A stretch of DNA of 32,963 bases, taken from assembly GCA_947488645.1 (NCBI GenBank), contig CANLAC010000001.1, forward strand, positions 1-32,963. Direction: 5' to 3'. Of this stretch, positions 1 through 6,845 are shown in pieces. The stretch is from Actinomycetota bacterium (GTDB lineage: Bacteria > Actinomycetota > Actinomycetes > Nanopelagicales > Nanopelagicaceae). Within the stretch, counting starts at the first letter, position 1. Each line of letters begins with the position of its first letter. Made by a program: the position numbers and the translations under genes. The notes below the pieces were generated by a model, which was not told the DNA's origin, made no database searches, and worked only from the letters and a program-made list of their open reading frames with translations.

Positions 1-1575
1 TCTGTGTACTCAACTGATTTTGCAAAGATCACACAAGCTCCGGTATTCCACGTTAATGGCGATGATCCCGAAGCATGTGTTCGAGTCGCACGTTTGGCTT
101 TCGAATATCGTCAAGAATTCAACAAAGATGTTGTAATCGACATGGTTTGCTACCGTCGCCGTGGACACAACGAAGGTGACGAGCCAAGCTTCACTCAGCC
201 ATTGATGTACAAGATGATCGATGCAAAGCGTTCAACTCGTACTTTGTATACCGAAGCACTTGTGGGTCGTGGAGACTTGACACCAGAAGAGGCAGATGAG
301 ATTGCACGGGATTACCAAGCACAACTGGAATCTATCTTTGCTGCAGTAAATAACATCGAGCCAGACCATGATGCGAATTTCAAAGCTCCTGTTGCTCCAG
401 AGCCAGACTTGATTACAACTGCAATCACCGAGGGCCTTGCACAAGAAATTGCTGCAACTCAATTGGCAGTTCCTGAAGGCTTTAGTGTTCATCCAAAATT
501 GAGTCCGCAACTTGCAAAGCGAGTTGAGTCCCTCAATGATGGAACGATCGACTGGTCTACCGGTGAAATGTTGGCCTTTGGTTCACTTCTTAAAGAAGGT
601 CACCCAATTCGTCTTGCTGGACAAGATGCTCGTCGTGGAACTTTCTCAAACCGTCATGCTGTCATCATTGATAAAGAAAATGGCAACGAGTGGACACCAC
701 TTCGCGGACTTATCAGTGATGAAAATCAGTTCTTTGTCATCGACTCTTTGCTCAGCGAATACGCTGCTATGGGCTTTGAATACGGATACAGCCTTGAGCG
801 AGAAGAAGCGTTAGTTCTATGGGAGGGCCAGTTTGGCGATTTTGCCAACGGTGCTCAAACAATTATTGATGAATTCATTTCATCCGCTCTGCAAAAGTGG
901 GGCGAGCGATCTTCGGTTGTACTACTTCTGCCACATGGCTATGAAGGACAAGGACCGGATCACTCTTCTGGGCGTATTGAGCGCTTCTTGCAGCTATGTG
1001 CAGAGCAGAACATGACCGTTGCACAACCTGCAAGCCCGGCAAATTACTTCCACTTGCTTCGTTGGCATGCAAAGAATCCTGCGCGACGTCCATTGGTTGT
1101 CTTTACACCTAAGTCAATGCTTCGCCTGAAGGCTGCAGCATCTGCCTTGTCAGATTTCACAACTGGTCACTTCCAAGAAGTAATTGGTGATGATTCAGTT
1201 CAAAATGCGTCTCGCGTGATTTTCTGTTCAGGAAAGATCTATCACGATCTAGTAGCAGAGCGAACAAAGCTTGGTGAGACCGGAACTGCAATTGTTCGAG
1301 TTGAACTGCTGTATCCACTTCCTGTTGATGAAATGGTTGCAGAAGCTAACAAGCATCCAAATGCAAACTTGCTGTGGGTTCAAGATGAACCTGCAAACCA
1401 AGGCCCTTGGTCACACATTGCATTGCGCACATCAGAAGCACACGGTGGACATGGATTTGGTACTCGCACTTTGCGTCGTATCTCTCGCCGCGCAACTGCA
1501 TCTCCTGCAACTGGTAGCCACCACTTACATGAAGATGAGCAAAAAGCGTTGTTGCTTGAAGCCTTTACGCGCTAG
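1..1575 (+). CDS. kgd: 2-oxoglutarate dehydrogenase E1 (Kgd/SucA), 3' part
   Basis: Partial gene: the frame is open from base 1 and the start lies upstream of the window, so only the last 524 residues are seen. The product is the thiamine-diphosphate-dependent E1 of the 2-oxoglutarate dehydrogenase complex (TCA cycle, 2-oxoglutarate to succinyl-CoA). Family motifs are plain: YRRRGHNEGDEPS near residue 51, and the conserved E1 stretch GQDARRGTFSNRH near residue 204, followed by VLWEGQFGDFANGAQ in the transketolase-like pyrimidine domain. The C-terminal domain ends with WVQDEPANQGPW and a short tail, as in E1 proteins. In Actinobacteria the protein is usually a large Kgd with an N-terminal acyltransferase domain fused to E1; that part cannot be seen here, so the fusion is inferred. 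Its last 11 bases overlap the 3' end of the convergent sodX-like gene. Confidence 0.95.
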   Translation, partial: SVYSTDFAKITQAPVFHVNGDDPEACVRVARLAFEYRQEFNKDVVIDMVCYRRRGHNEGDEPSFTQPLMYKMIDAKRSTRTLYTEALVGRGDLTPEEADEIARDYQAQLESIFAAVNNIEPDHDANFKAPVAPEPDLITTAITEGLAQEIAATQLAVPEGFSVHPKLSPQLAKRVESLNDGTIDWSTGEMLAFGSLLKEGHPIRLAGQDARRGTFSNRHAVIIDKENGNEWTPLRGLISDENQFFVIDSLLSEYAAMGFEYGYSLEREEALVLWEGQFGDFANGAQTIIDEFISSALQKWGERSSVVLLLPHGYEGQGPDHSSGRIERFLQLCAEQNMTVAQPASPANYFHLLRWHAKNPARRPLVVFTPKSMLRLKAAASALSDFTTGHFQEVIGDDSVQNASRVIFCSGKIYHDLVAERTKLGETGTAIVRVELLYPLPVDEMVAEANKHPNANLLWVQDEPANQGPWSHIALRTSEAHGGHGFGTRTLRRISRRATASPATGSHHLHEDEQKALLLEAFTR

Positions 1576-1903
1576 AGGTTTTCTTTCTACTTTTCTTAAT
1601 TCGCATCAGCACAACACCTATAACCTCATTGGCTGGAATCCATCCCCAGGTGCGTGAATCAGTGCTCTCTTCATTGTCACCCTGAACCCAGTAATTTCCT
1701 GCATGAAACTTTTGCACTCTTTTAACCAGAAAAATTCCTGGACGTTCTTCGCGCTCGACAACTACAACCTTGCTAACAAGGGAGTTTCCAACCGCCTCTA
1801 GACCTGGCGCAGCATCTAGCCAGCTAACAAATAACCAGTCGCCATCTCGGTAGGCGGGAAGCATGGAGCCGCCTGCGACCCTGACTGTGCCAAATTTGCT
1901 CAC
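1565..1903 (-). CDS. sodX: SodX-like S26 signal peptidase, soluble
   Basis: A 112-residue protein of the S26 signal-peptidase/LexA-like fold. The catalytic serine lies in GGSMLP (Ser13) and the general-base lysine in FLVKRVQ (Lys61), followed by the family motif WVQGDNEESTDSR. There is no hydrophobic N-terminal anchor, so it is probably cytoplasmic. Proteins of this type (SodX) are encoded next to nickel superoxide dismutase and are thought to remove the propeptide of the SodN precursor, exposing the N-terminal histidine that binds nickel. Here it is divergent from sodN with a 70-base gap, which strongly supports that role. It starts at GTG; I see no good Shine-Dalgarno sequence. Its 3' end runs 11 bases into the kgd end. 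The tail KKSRKKTSS is basic. The function is inferred from neighbourhood and family. Confidence 0.85.
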   Translation of the reverse strand: MSKFGTVRVAGGSMLPAYRDGDWLFVSWLDAAPGLEAVGNSLVSKVVVVEREERPGIFLVKRVQKFHAGNYWVQGDNEESTDSRTWGWIPANEVIGVVLMRIKKSRKKTSSA

Positions 1904-1922
1904 GGGCGGTAGTCTCGCACCA

Positions 1923-1958
1923 TAAGCACTGCAATTCCATTACATCAATAAGTGCTTA
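1923..1958. promoter_or_regulatory. Inverted repeat in the sodX-sodN intergenic region
   Basis: Perfect 8-bp arms TAAGCACT (1923-1930) and AGTGCTTA (1951-1958) are separated by 20 bases. The right arm ends two bases before the sodN ribosome-binding sequence AGGGGAG (1961-1967). It could be an operator, for example for a nickel-responsive Fur-family regulator such as Nur, which represses sodF/sodN systems in Streptomyces, or a hairpin in the 5' leader of sodN. The sequence alone does not decide between them, and no regulator gene is nearby. Confidence 0.4.
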
Positions 1959-1973
1959 ATAGGGGAGAAGAAA

Positions 1974-2363
1974 ATGTTTGCACCAAAGACAACTGTCTAC
2001 GCACACTGCGATCTTCCATGTGGTGTTTACGATCCAGCGCAGGCAAAGATTGAAGCGCTATCTGTAAAGGCATGCATGGAGAAGTACGCAGCTAACTCAG
2101 ATGCAGATTTCCGCTCACGTTCAGTGGCGATCAAGGAAGAGCGTTCACATCAGGTCAAGGAGCACCTATGGGTGCTGTGGACTGATTACTTCAAGGCTCC
2201 ACACTTTGAGGCATACCCACAGTTGCACTCATTGTTTAATGAGGCAACAAAGCTTGCAGGTGCTGCAGGCACAAAGGGAACTCAAGATGTTGCAGTTGCA
2301 GATTCATTGATCGCAAAGATCGATCAGATTGCAGAGATTTTCTGGGCCACTAAGAAGGCTTAG
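1974..2363 (+). CDS. sodN: Nickel superoxide dismutase precursor
   Basis: A 129-residue Ni-SOD that dismutates superoxide to oxygen and hydrogen peroxide. The nickel hook HCDLPCGVYDP begins at residue 11 and supplies His1, Cys2 and Cys6 of the mature enzyme, with Tyr9 guarding the active site. The ten preceding residues, MFAPKTTVYA, are a short propeptide that must be cut to free the His1 amino group, presumably by the divergent SodX-like peptidase. The rest fits the four-helix bundle and ends normally. Ribosome-binding sequence AGGGGAG lies 6 bases before ATG. The stop overlaps the end of the convergent hot-dog gene by 4 bases. The propeptide has no Sec or Tat signal, so the enzyme is probably cytoplasmic. 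Confidence 0.97.
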   Translation: MFAPKTTVYAHCDLPCGVYDPAQAKIEALSVKACMEKYAANSDADFRSRSVAIKEERSHQVKEHLWVLWTDYFKAPHFEAYPQLHSLFNEATKLAGAAGTKGTQDVAVADSLIAKIDQIAEIFWATKKA

Positions 2364-2779
2364 TTTTTATTTGTATCCTGAACAAGATTAAGAGCAGCGG
2401 TGCGGGCGAGGAAAGATACTCGCTCCACCGTTGATCTTTTTATCAAGGCTGCTGCAATCTGGCGATCATGTTCATAGACTTCACATTCAAAAGTTAACTC
2501 TTTTCCTTCAATCTCAATCACGCGTGATGTGCCGCGGAGCTCTGCGCCAATACTTGCAGGCGATAGTGAAATGAATTCAACACTTATTGGGATGGTTGTC
2601 TCTTCCGGTTCTAGAAACAGATCTAGAGACAGTATCGCTGCATGCTCCATCAAATTAATGAGCAGTGATGGCGCGATGATTGGAAGATCACCAATACCGA
2701 TTGCAACTGATGTGTCGCCAGGACGCACGATCATTTCAGTTAAACCAACAGCGCCAAGGACCTCTTCATCAGGATGCAT
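2360..2779 (-). CDS. Hot-dog thioesterase, fluoroacetyl-CoA thioesterase (FlK)-like
   Basis: A 139-residue single hot-dog-fold protein when read from ATG at 2779. It resembles the FlK-like thioesterase family: a leading TEMIVRPGDTSVAIGIGDLP strand region, the helix IIAPSLLINLMEHAAI carrying the conserved Glu, then strands around VEFISLSPASIGAELRGT and a C-terminal strand-rich part. FlK itself uses Thr, Glu and His; the Glu is clear here, but the Thr and His positions are not obviously kept, so the substrate is unknown and fluoroacetyl-CoA is unlikely. The frame stays open to a GTG at 2818, but the extra 13 residues look unnatural. The natural-looking N-terminal sequence lies in another frame (see 2769-2855), so the true start is uncertain. 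It lies downstream of, and co-directional with, the SRAP gene. Confidence 0.7.
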   Translation of the reverse strand: MHPDEEVLGAVGLTEMIVRPGDTSVAIGIGDLPIIAPSLLINLMEHAAILSLDLFLEPEETTIPISVEFISLSPASIGAELRGTSRVIEIEGKELTFECEVYEHDRQIAAALIKRSTVERVSFLARTAALNLVQDTNKN

Positions 2780-2855
2780 TGTTATCGCCCTGAGCATCTG
2801 GCTCGAAACGGACAGCACGATCCGCCGAGTTCTCTTTAACTAGATCTGTTGACAT
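2769..2855 (-). CDS. 28-codon ORF, possible displaced N-terminus of the hot-dog gene
   Basis: ATG at 2855 opens a 28-residue reading frame (MSTDLVKENSADRAVRFEPD...) ending in TGA at 2769-2771. It overlaps the start of the hot-dog reading frame in a different frame: ATG 2779 of that gene lies just inside it. A TANNNT box (TAGTGT) ends 8 bases before this ATG, close to the spacing seen at other starts in this window. It may be a translated leader peptide coupled to the hot-dog gene, or the real N-terminus of that gene broken by a frameshift. It has no recognisable domain. Confidence 0.35.
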   Translation of the reverse strand: MSTDLVKENSADRAVRFEPDAQGDNNAS

Positions 2856-2872
2856 CGCCTAAAACACTATCG

Positions 2873-3616
2873 TTAAAACAGGGTTTCTGGCTCTCCCAAA
2901 GGCGTTTCAACGGTTAACTCTTTTCCATTATTTGCCACGCTGTTTACCGCATCTGAAACGGGGCGAGCGATTACGATGGATTCTGGGTGCTCAACTACCA
3001 TCATCGATTTCAATTCATTCACATCGGTATTACGAGGGTTAAGCCATAAATCCCAACGATCAGGCGGCATGAAAACTGGCATGCGGCTATGAATTGTTTC
3101 TAGCTCGCCTTGTGCTTCTTGTGTGATGATCGATGCGGTTTCAATTACTTCGCCATTTGGCGCTGTCCAACTACTCCAGATTCCGGCAATGGGAAGTTGC
3201 ATGCCATCACGAGCCGAAATATAGAAAGGTTGTTTTGGTCGGTATTGACCTAAAGCTGTTGCCCATTCGTAATACCCAGCTGCAGGAATTAAACATCGCG
3301 TAGATCTAAATGCATTTCTAAATGTTGGCTTTTCATGAATAGATTCACTACGTGCGTTGATAGCTCTTGATTGCGAAGCACGTGCTTCTTGCATATCTGT
3401 TAACCAGGGACCGATTAATCCCCAGGAGACTGTCGCTAATGCTTTTTCGCTCTTTAGGTCTTTGCCAGAACGGTCATTGGCACGAACTATGTAAATCGGA
3501 TTAGTTGGTGCGATATTCCAATTCAGTGGCAGTGAGCTTTCCGGCGATGTGCCGGTGACCTCGAACTGCTCCATAAGTTCGCGCATATCGGCTGTTTGCG
3601 CATAACGACCACACAT
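2873..3616 (-). CDS. yedK: SRAP-domain protein (YedK/HMCES family)
   Basis: A 247-residue SOS-response-associated-peptidase domain protein. The family forms a thiazolidine crosslink with abasic sites in single-stranded DNA through the amino-terminal cysteine left after removal of the initiator Met, protecting replication forks. Signature elements are present: MCGRYAQ at the start (Cys2), NIAPT, RCLIPAAGYYEW with the conserved Glu, and the HSRMPVFMP histidine motif. The length matches bacterial family members. ATG at 3616 is set by the invariant MCGRY start and by a -10-like TACCCT six bases upstream, which suggests a leaderless transcript. It is divergent from aroA with only 44 bases between the start codons. 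Confidence 0.93.
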   Translation of the reverse strand: MCGRYAQTADMRELMEQFEVTGTSPESSLPLNWNIAPTNPIYIVRANDRSGKDLKSEKALATVSWGLIGPWLTDMQEARASQSRAINARSESIHEKPTFRNAFRSTRCLIPAAGYYEWATALGQYRPKQPFYISARDGMQLPIAGIWSSWTAPNGEVIETASIITQEAQGELETIHSRMPVFMPPDRWDLWLNPRNTDVNELKSMMVVEHPESIVIARPVSDAVNSVANNGKELTVETPLGEPETLF

Positions 3617-3622
3617 AATTCA

Positions 3623-3654
3623 AGGGTATCGCAGGTATGGGCACGGGTTAGAAT
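3623..3654. promoter_or_regulatory. Back-to-back leaderless promoters of yedK and aroA
   Basis: Within 44 bases between two divergent start codons, TACCCT (minus strand, 3623-3628) lies six bases before the yedK ATG, and TAGAAT (plus strand, 3649-3654) lies six bases before the aroA ATG. With a normal 6-7 base discriminator, transcription would begin at the A of each ATG. Actinobacterial leaderless promoters have exactly this form. No Shine-Dalgarno sequence is present on either side. Confidence 0.65.
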
Positions 3655-3660
3655 AAGGCG

Positions 3661-4962
3661 ATGACAAACAACGCTCACTGGCCAGCGATTTATCGCGGTG
3701 CAACACCAGTTGATATCAACGTTGTCATTCCTGGATCCAAATCTGTTACCAATCGAGCTTTGATTTTGGCCGCCCAAGCAAAAAGCCCATCAACATTGCG
3801 ACGCCCGCTTGTATCGCGCGATAGCGAATTAATGGTTGCTGGCTTAACGGCGCTAGGAATTGGAATCGTAGAGACCACCGCCGTTGTCGATGGCAACGAA
3901 GAGTTGCAATGGATTGTTACACCTGCGCCAATGCGCGGTGGAGTGCGTGTAGATGTGGGAAATGCCGGAACTGTTATGCGTTTCTTACCACCACTAGCTG
4001 CTCTTGCCACAGGTGAAGTAATTTTTGATGGTGACCCACGTTCCTATGAACGTCCATTAGGGCCGGTAATCAAGGCGTTAGAAGAGCTCGGCGTATCTAT
4101 TGATCATGAAGATCGCTATAGCCTGCCCTTAAAATTAAATGGAACCGGAAAAATTGACGGTGGTGAAATAACAATTGATGCCAGCGAATCAAGTCAATTT
4201 CTTTCAGCACTTCTTTTAGTAGCACCGAGTTTTACTAAGGGGATAACTGTTAAGCACAAAGGTGGCTTATTGCCATCAATGCCACATATTGAAATGACTG
4301 TAGATATGTTGCGCCAATTTGGAGCAACGGTAGAGGTTGATTCAGTTGCACAAACGTGGAGTGTTAAGCCAGGTGCTCTCCATGGTTTGGATCTAGTAAT
4401 CGAGCCAGACCTTTCTAATGCCTCGCCCTTTCTTTCAATTGCCATGGTGTGTGGTGGGCGCGTAGCGATTGCTGATTGGCCAATCAAAACCACACAACCA
4501 GGTGATCAACTACGAACAATCTTTGCAGATATGGGTGCGCAGTTCTCCTTTGGAGATAATGGATTAACAATTATTGGCACTGGAAAAATTCATGGAATAG
4601 ATGTTGATCTGCATGATGTTGGTGAATTAACCCCTTCTATTGCAGCCCTAGCCGCACTTGCTGATTCACCTTCACATTTGCGTGGGATTGGTCATTTGCG
4701 CAAACATGAAACTGATCGTTTAGCGGCGTTAACCCGCGAGATAAACGCATTAGGTGGCAAAGTCACAGAAGAAGAAACCGCATTACATATAACCCCAGCG
4801 CCATTACATGCAGGCGTTTTCCATACCTATGACGATCACCGACTAGCAACAGCCGGTGCTGTACTAGGGCTGGTAGTTGAAGGAATCGAAGTAGAAAATA
4901 TTGCAACTACACGAAAAACTTTGCCAGATTTTCCAGGGCTGTGGAGCTCACTTTTACTATGA
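3661..4962 (+). CDS. aroA: 3-phosphoshikimate 1-carboxyvinyltransferase (EPSP synthase)
   Basis: A 433-residue EPSP synthase, the sixth step of the shikimate pathway (shikimate-3-phosphate plus phosphoenolpyruvate). Motifs: PGSKSVTNRALILAA near residue 24 (substrate-binding Lys/Ser), GNAGTVMRFLPPLAAL near residue 100 (the family usually has GNAGTAMR), DASESSQFLSALLL, RKHETDRLAALTREI with catalytic Glu, and DDHRLATAGAVLGL at the C-terminal end. Full length. It opens an operon: rsgA overlaps its stop in an ATGA arrangement, with hisN and copA following closely. A TAGAAT box six bases before the ATG indicates a leaderless mRNA. Joining aroA and rsgA is usual in Actinobacteria. Confidence 0.97.
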   Translation: MTNNAHWPAIYRGATPVDINVVIPGSKSVTNRALILAAQAKSPSTLRRPLVSRDSELMVAGLTALGIGIVETTAVVDGNEELQWIVTPAPMRGGVRVDVGNAGTVMRFLPPLAALATGEVIFDGDPRSYERPLGPVIKALEELGVSIDHEDRYSLPLKLNGTGKIDGGEITIDASESSQFLSALLLVAPSFTKGITVKHKGGLLPSMPHIEMTVDMLRQFGATVEVDSVAQTWSVKPGALHGLDLVIEPDLSNASPFLSIAMVCGGRVAIADWPIKTTQPGDQLRTIFADMGAQFSFGDNGLTIIGTGKIHGIDVDLHDVGELTPSIAALAALADSPSHLRGIGHLRKHETDRLAALTREINALGGKVTEEETALHITPAPLHAGVFHTYDDHRLATAGAVLGLVVEGIEVENIATTRKTLPDFPGLWSSLLL

Positions 4963-5981
4963 GTCCTCGCGAATACGATGAATCAGATGCGCGAGTTCGC
5001 CCATCACGCAGTACACGCCCACGAAGTAAAGATCGTCCATCACATAGTGACGCAATATCTGCATTAGTAACAACCGTCGATCGGGGACGACAAACGTGTA
5101 TTACAGAAGATGGAACGATCCTGACAGCAATGCGTGCACGCGAACTTGGGCCAAAATCTGTTGTCACAGGTGACAATGTTTCAATCGTTGGAGATGTAAC
5201 CGGCTCAGAAGGATCACTTGCCCGAATTGTTGCAGTTCAAGATCGTCGTAACTCCTTAAGTCGCACAGTCGATGATGCGGCGCAAGTAGAACGCACAATC
5301 GTTGCAAATATTGATCAACTAGTAATTGTTGTGGCAGCTGCTAATCCAGAACCTCGTCGTGGTCTGATTGATCGGTTCTTGGTCTCGGCTTTCACTGAAG
5401 GAATTACTCCAAAGATCGTTGTTACAAAGACAGACATCAGCGAGGTTCCAGTATTTCTAGCAGAGTATGCCGAGCTTGATATTGAAATCATTCACACCGC
5501 AATCAAGAGTGAGTCACGGGCTAAGGATTTAGCAAAGTTGCATCAAGTTCTTGAAGGAAAGATTTCTGTTTTAGTTGGACATTCAGGTGTTGGTAAATCA
5601 ACATTGATTAACGCACTTGTGCCAGAAGCCGATCGCGTAACAGGTGATGTGAATGAGGCAACCGGTCGTGGACGTCACACATCATCTAGTGCGATCGCAT
5701 TGCCACTTGTCGATAGTGATGGATGGATCATTGACACACCTGGTATTAGAGCATTTGGGCTAAGTCACATCGATAACCAGCGAATTGTTGATGCTTTTAG
5801 CGATTTATCTGAAGTGGCAGCAAATTGCCTATCTAACTGTTCTCACTCAGAGAGTTCTTGCAAATTAGATGCATGGGCAAGCCCTGATGGGGTTCCAAAT
5901 GCCCACCGAACTGCACGCCTAGCAAGCCTTCGTTCGTTGTTAGCGGTCAAGGATGCACCTGTTGCAATAGTCGAGGAATAG
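4959..5981 (+). CDS. rsgA: Ribosome small-subunit GTPase RsgA
   Basis: A 340-residue circularly permuted GTPase that assists late 30S maturation. The order OB-fold, then G4 (VTKTD), G1 (GHSGVGKST at residue 207) and G3 (DTPG) shows the permutation, and the C-terminal zinc motif is CLSNCSHSESSC (Cys-x4-Cys... wait-free reading: Cys, Cys four residues later, His two later, Cys five later). The frame is open from a GTG at 4941, but ATG 4959 overlaps the aroA stop (ATGA) and is the better start. The N-terminal 25 residues are basic and disordered (RPSRSTRPRSKDRPS), probably RNA-contacting. It is followed by hisN after 12 bases. Confidence 0.95.
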   Translation: MSPREYDESDARVRPSRSTRPRSKDRPSHSDAISALVTTVDRGRQTCITEDGTILTAMRARELGPKSVVTGDNVSIVGDVTGSEGSLARIVAVQDRRNSLSRTVDDAAQVERTIVANIDQLVIVVAAANPEPRRGLIDRFLVSAFTEGITPKIVVTKTDISEVPVFLAEYAELDIEIIHTAIKSESRAKDLAKLHQVLEGKISVLVGHSGVGKSTLINALVPEADRVTGDVNEATGRGRHTSSSAIALPLVDSDGWIIDTPGIRAFGLSHIDNQRIVDAFSDLSEVAANCLSNCSHSESSCKLDAWASPDGVPNAHRTARLASLRSLLAVKDAPVAIVEE

Positions 5982-5993
5982 ACTGACACCACC

Positions 5994-6845
5994 ATGAGCA
6001 ACGATAAGAGTTCTATTGATCTGCAGGATGATCTAGCACTTGCGCACGCATTAGCTGATCTAGCAGATGCCATCACTCTTAATCGTTACCAAGCCCAAGA
6101 TTTAGTGATAACTAACAAGCCAGATAACACGCCAGTAACAGATGCTGATCGCGCAGTTGAAACTGCAATTCGCGAAGCATTAGCGACACATCGCCAAACA
6201 GATGGGCTAGTTGGCGAAGAGTTTGGAAGCGATAAGGGAACTTCTAATCGTTATTGGGTCATTGATCCAATTGACGGAACTAAGAACTTTATGCGCGGAG
6301 TTCCGACGTGGGCAACTTTAATTGCTCTTGTAAATGTTGATGCATCAGGTATTGAAGAAGTTGTTGTGGGGATTGCAAGTGCACCCGCACTTGCACGACG
6401 ATGGTCAGCAGCTAAGGGCCTAGGTGCCTATGTCAGATTTAATTCAGGAAGTGCTGACGATCTCTGGGAGGAGTTTGACGCTTCATCAAATGAAAAAAAG
6501 ATTTCAGTGTCAAAGGTTGCAAAACTCTCTGATGCTTCAATTTCTTACTCAGATTTTGTTGGGTGGGGAGATCGGCTAGAGCCTTTCCAGAAAATGCTTG
6601 CAAATGCTTGGCGCACACGGGGCATTGGAGACTTTTGGTCCCACATGCTAGTTGCCGAAGGCGCAGTAGATGTTGCAATAGAACCATCACTTGCAGTGTG
6701 GGATATGGCAGCGCTGGACATTATTGTTCGTGAAGCTGGCGGAGCATTTACAAACACAGCAGGGCAGAACGGCCCATTTGGTGGGAGCGGAGTTTCAACA
6801 AACGGGGCACTCCACAACGCCGTGATTAATGGGTTGAATCCATGA
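5994..6845 (+). CDS. hisN: Inositol-monophosphatase family protein, probable histidinol-phosphatase HisN
   Basis: A 283-residue Mg-dependent phosphatase of the IMPase family. Metal-binding motifs are intact: GEEFGS (Glu), WVIDPIDGTKNFMRG (Asp, Asp, Asp) near residue 86, and WDMAALDIIVREAGG near residue 232. The middle region, and its place after aroA-rsgA, match the actinobacterial histidinol-phosphatase HisN, which performs the penultimate step of histidine synthesis; an inositol or nucleotide phosphatase role cannot be excluded. The segment from residue about 150 to 170, with DDLWEEFDASSNEKK, fits the insertion seen in HisN proteins. Its stop overlaps the copA start (ATGA at 6842). Confidence 0.85.
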   Translation: MSNDKSSIDLQDDLALAHALADLADAITLNRYQAQDLVITNKPDNTPVTDADRAVETAIREALATHRQTDGLVGEEFGSDKGTSNRYWVIDPIDGTKNFMRGVPTWATLIALVNVDASGIEEVVVGIASAPALARRWSAAKGLGAYVRFNSGSADDLWEEFDASSNEKKISVSKVAKLSDASISYSDFVGWGDRLEPFQKMLANAWRTRGIGDFWSHMLVAEGAVDVAIEPSLAVWDMAALDIIVREAGGAFTNTAGQNGPFGGSGVSTNGALHNAVINGLNP

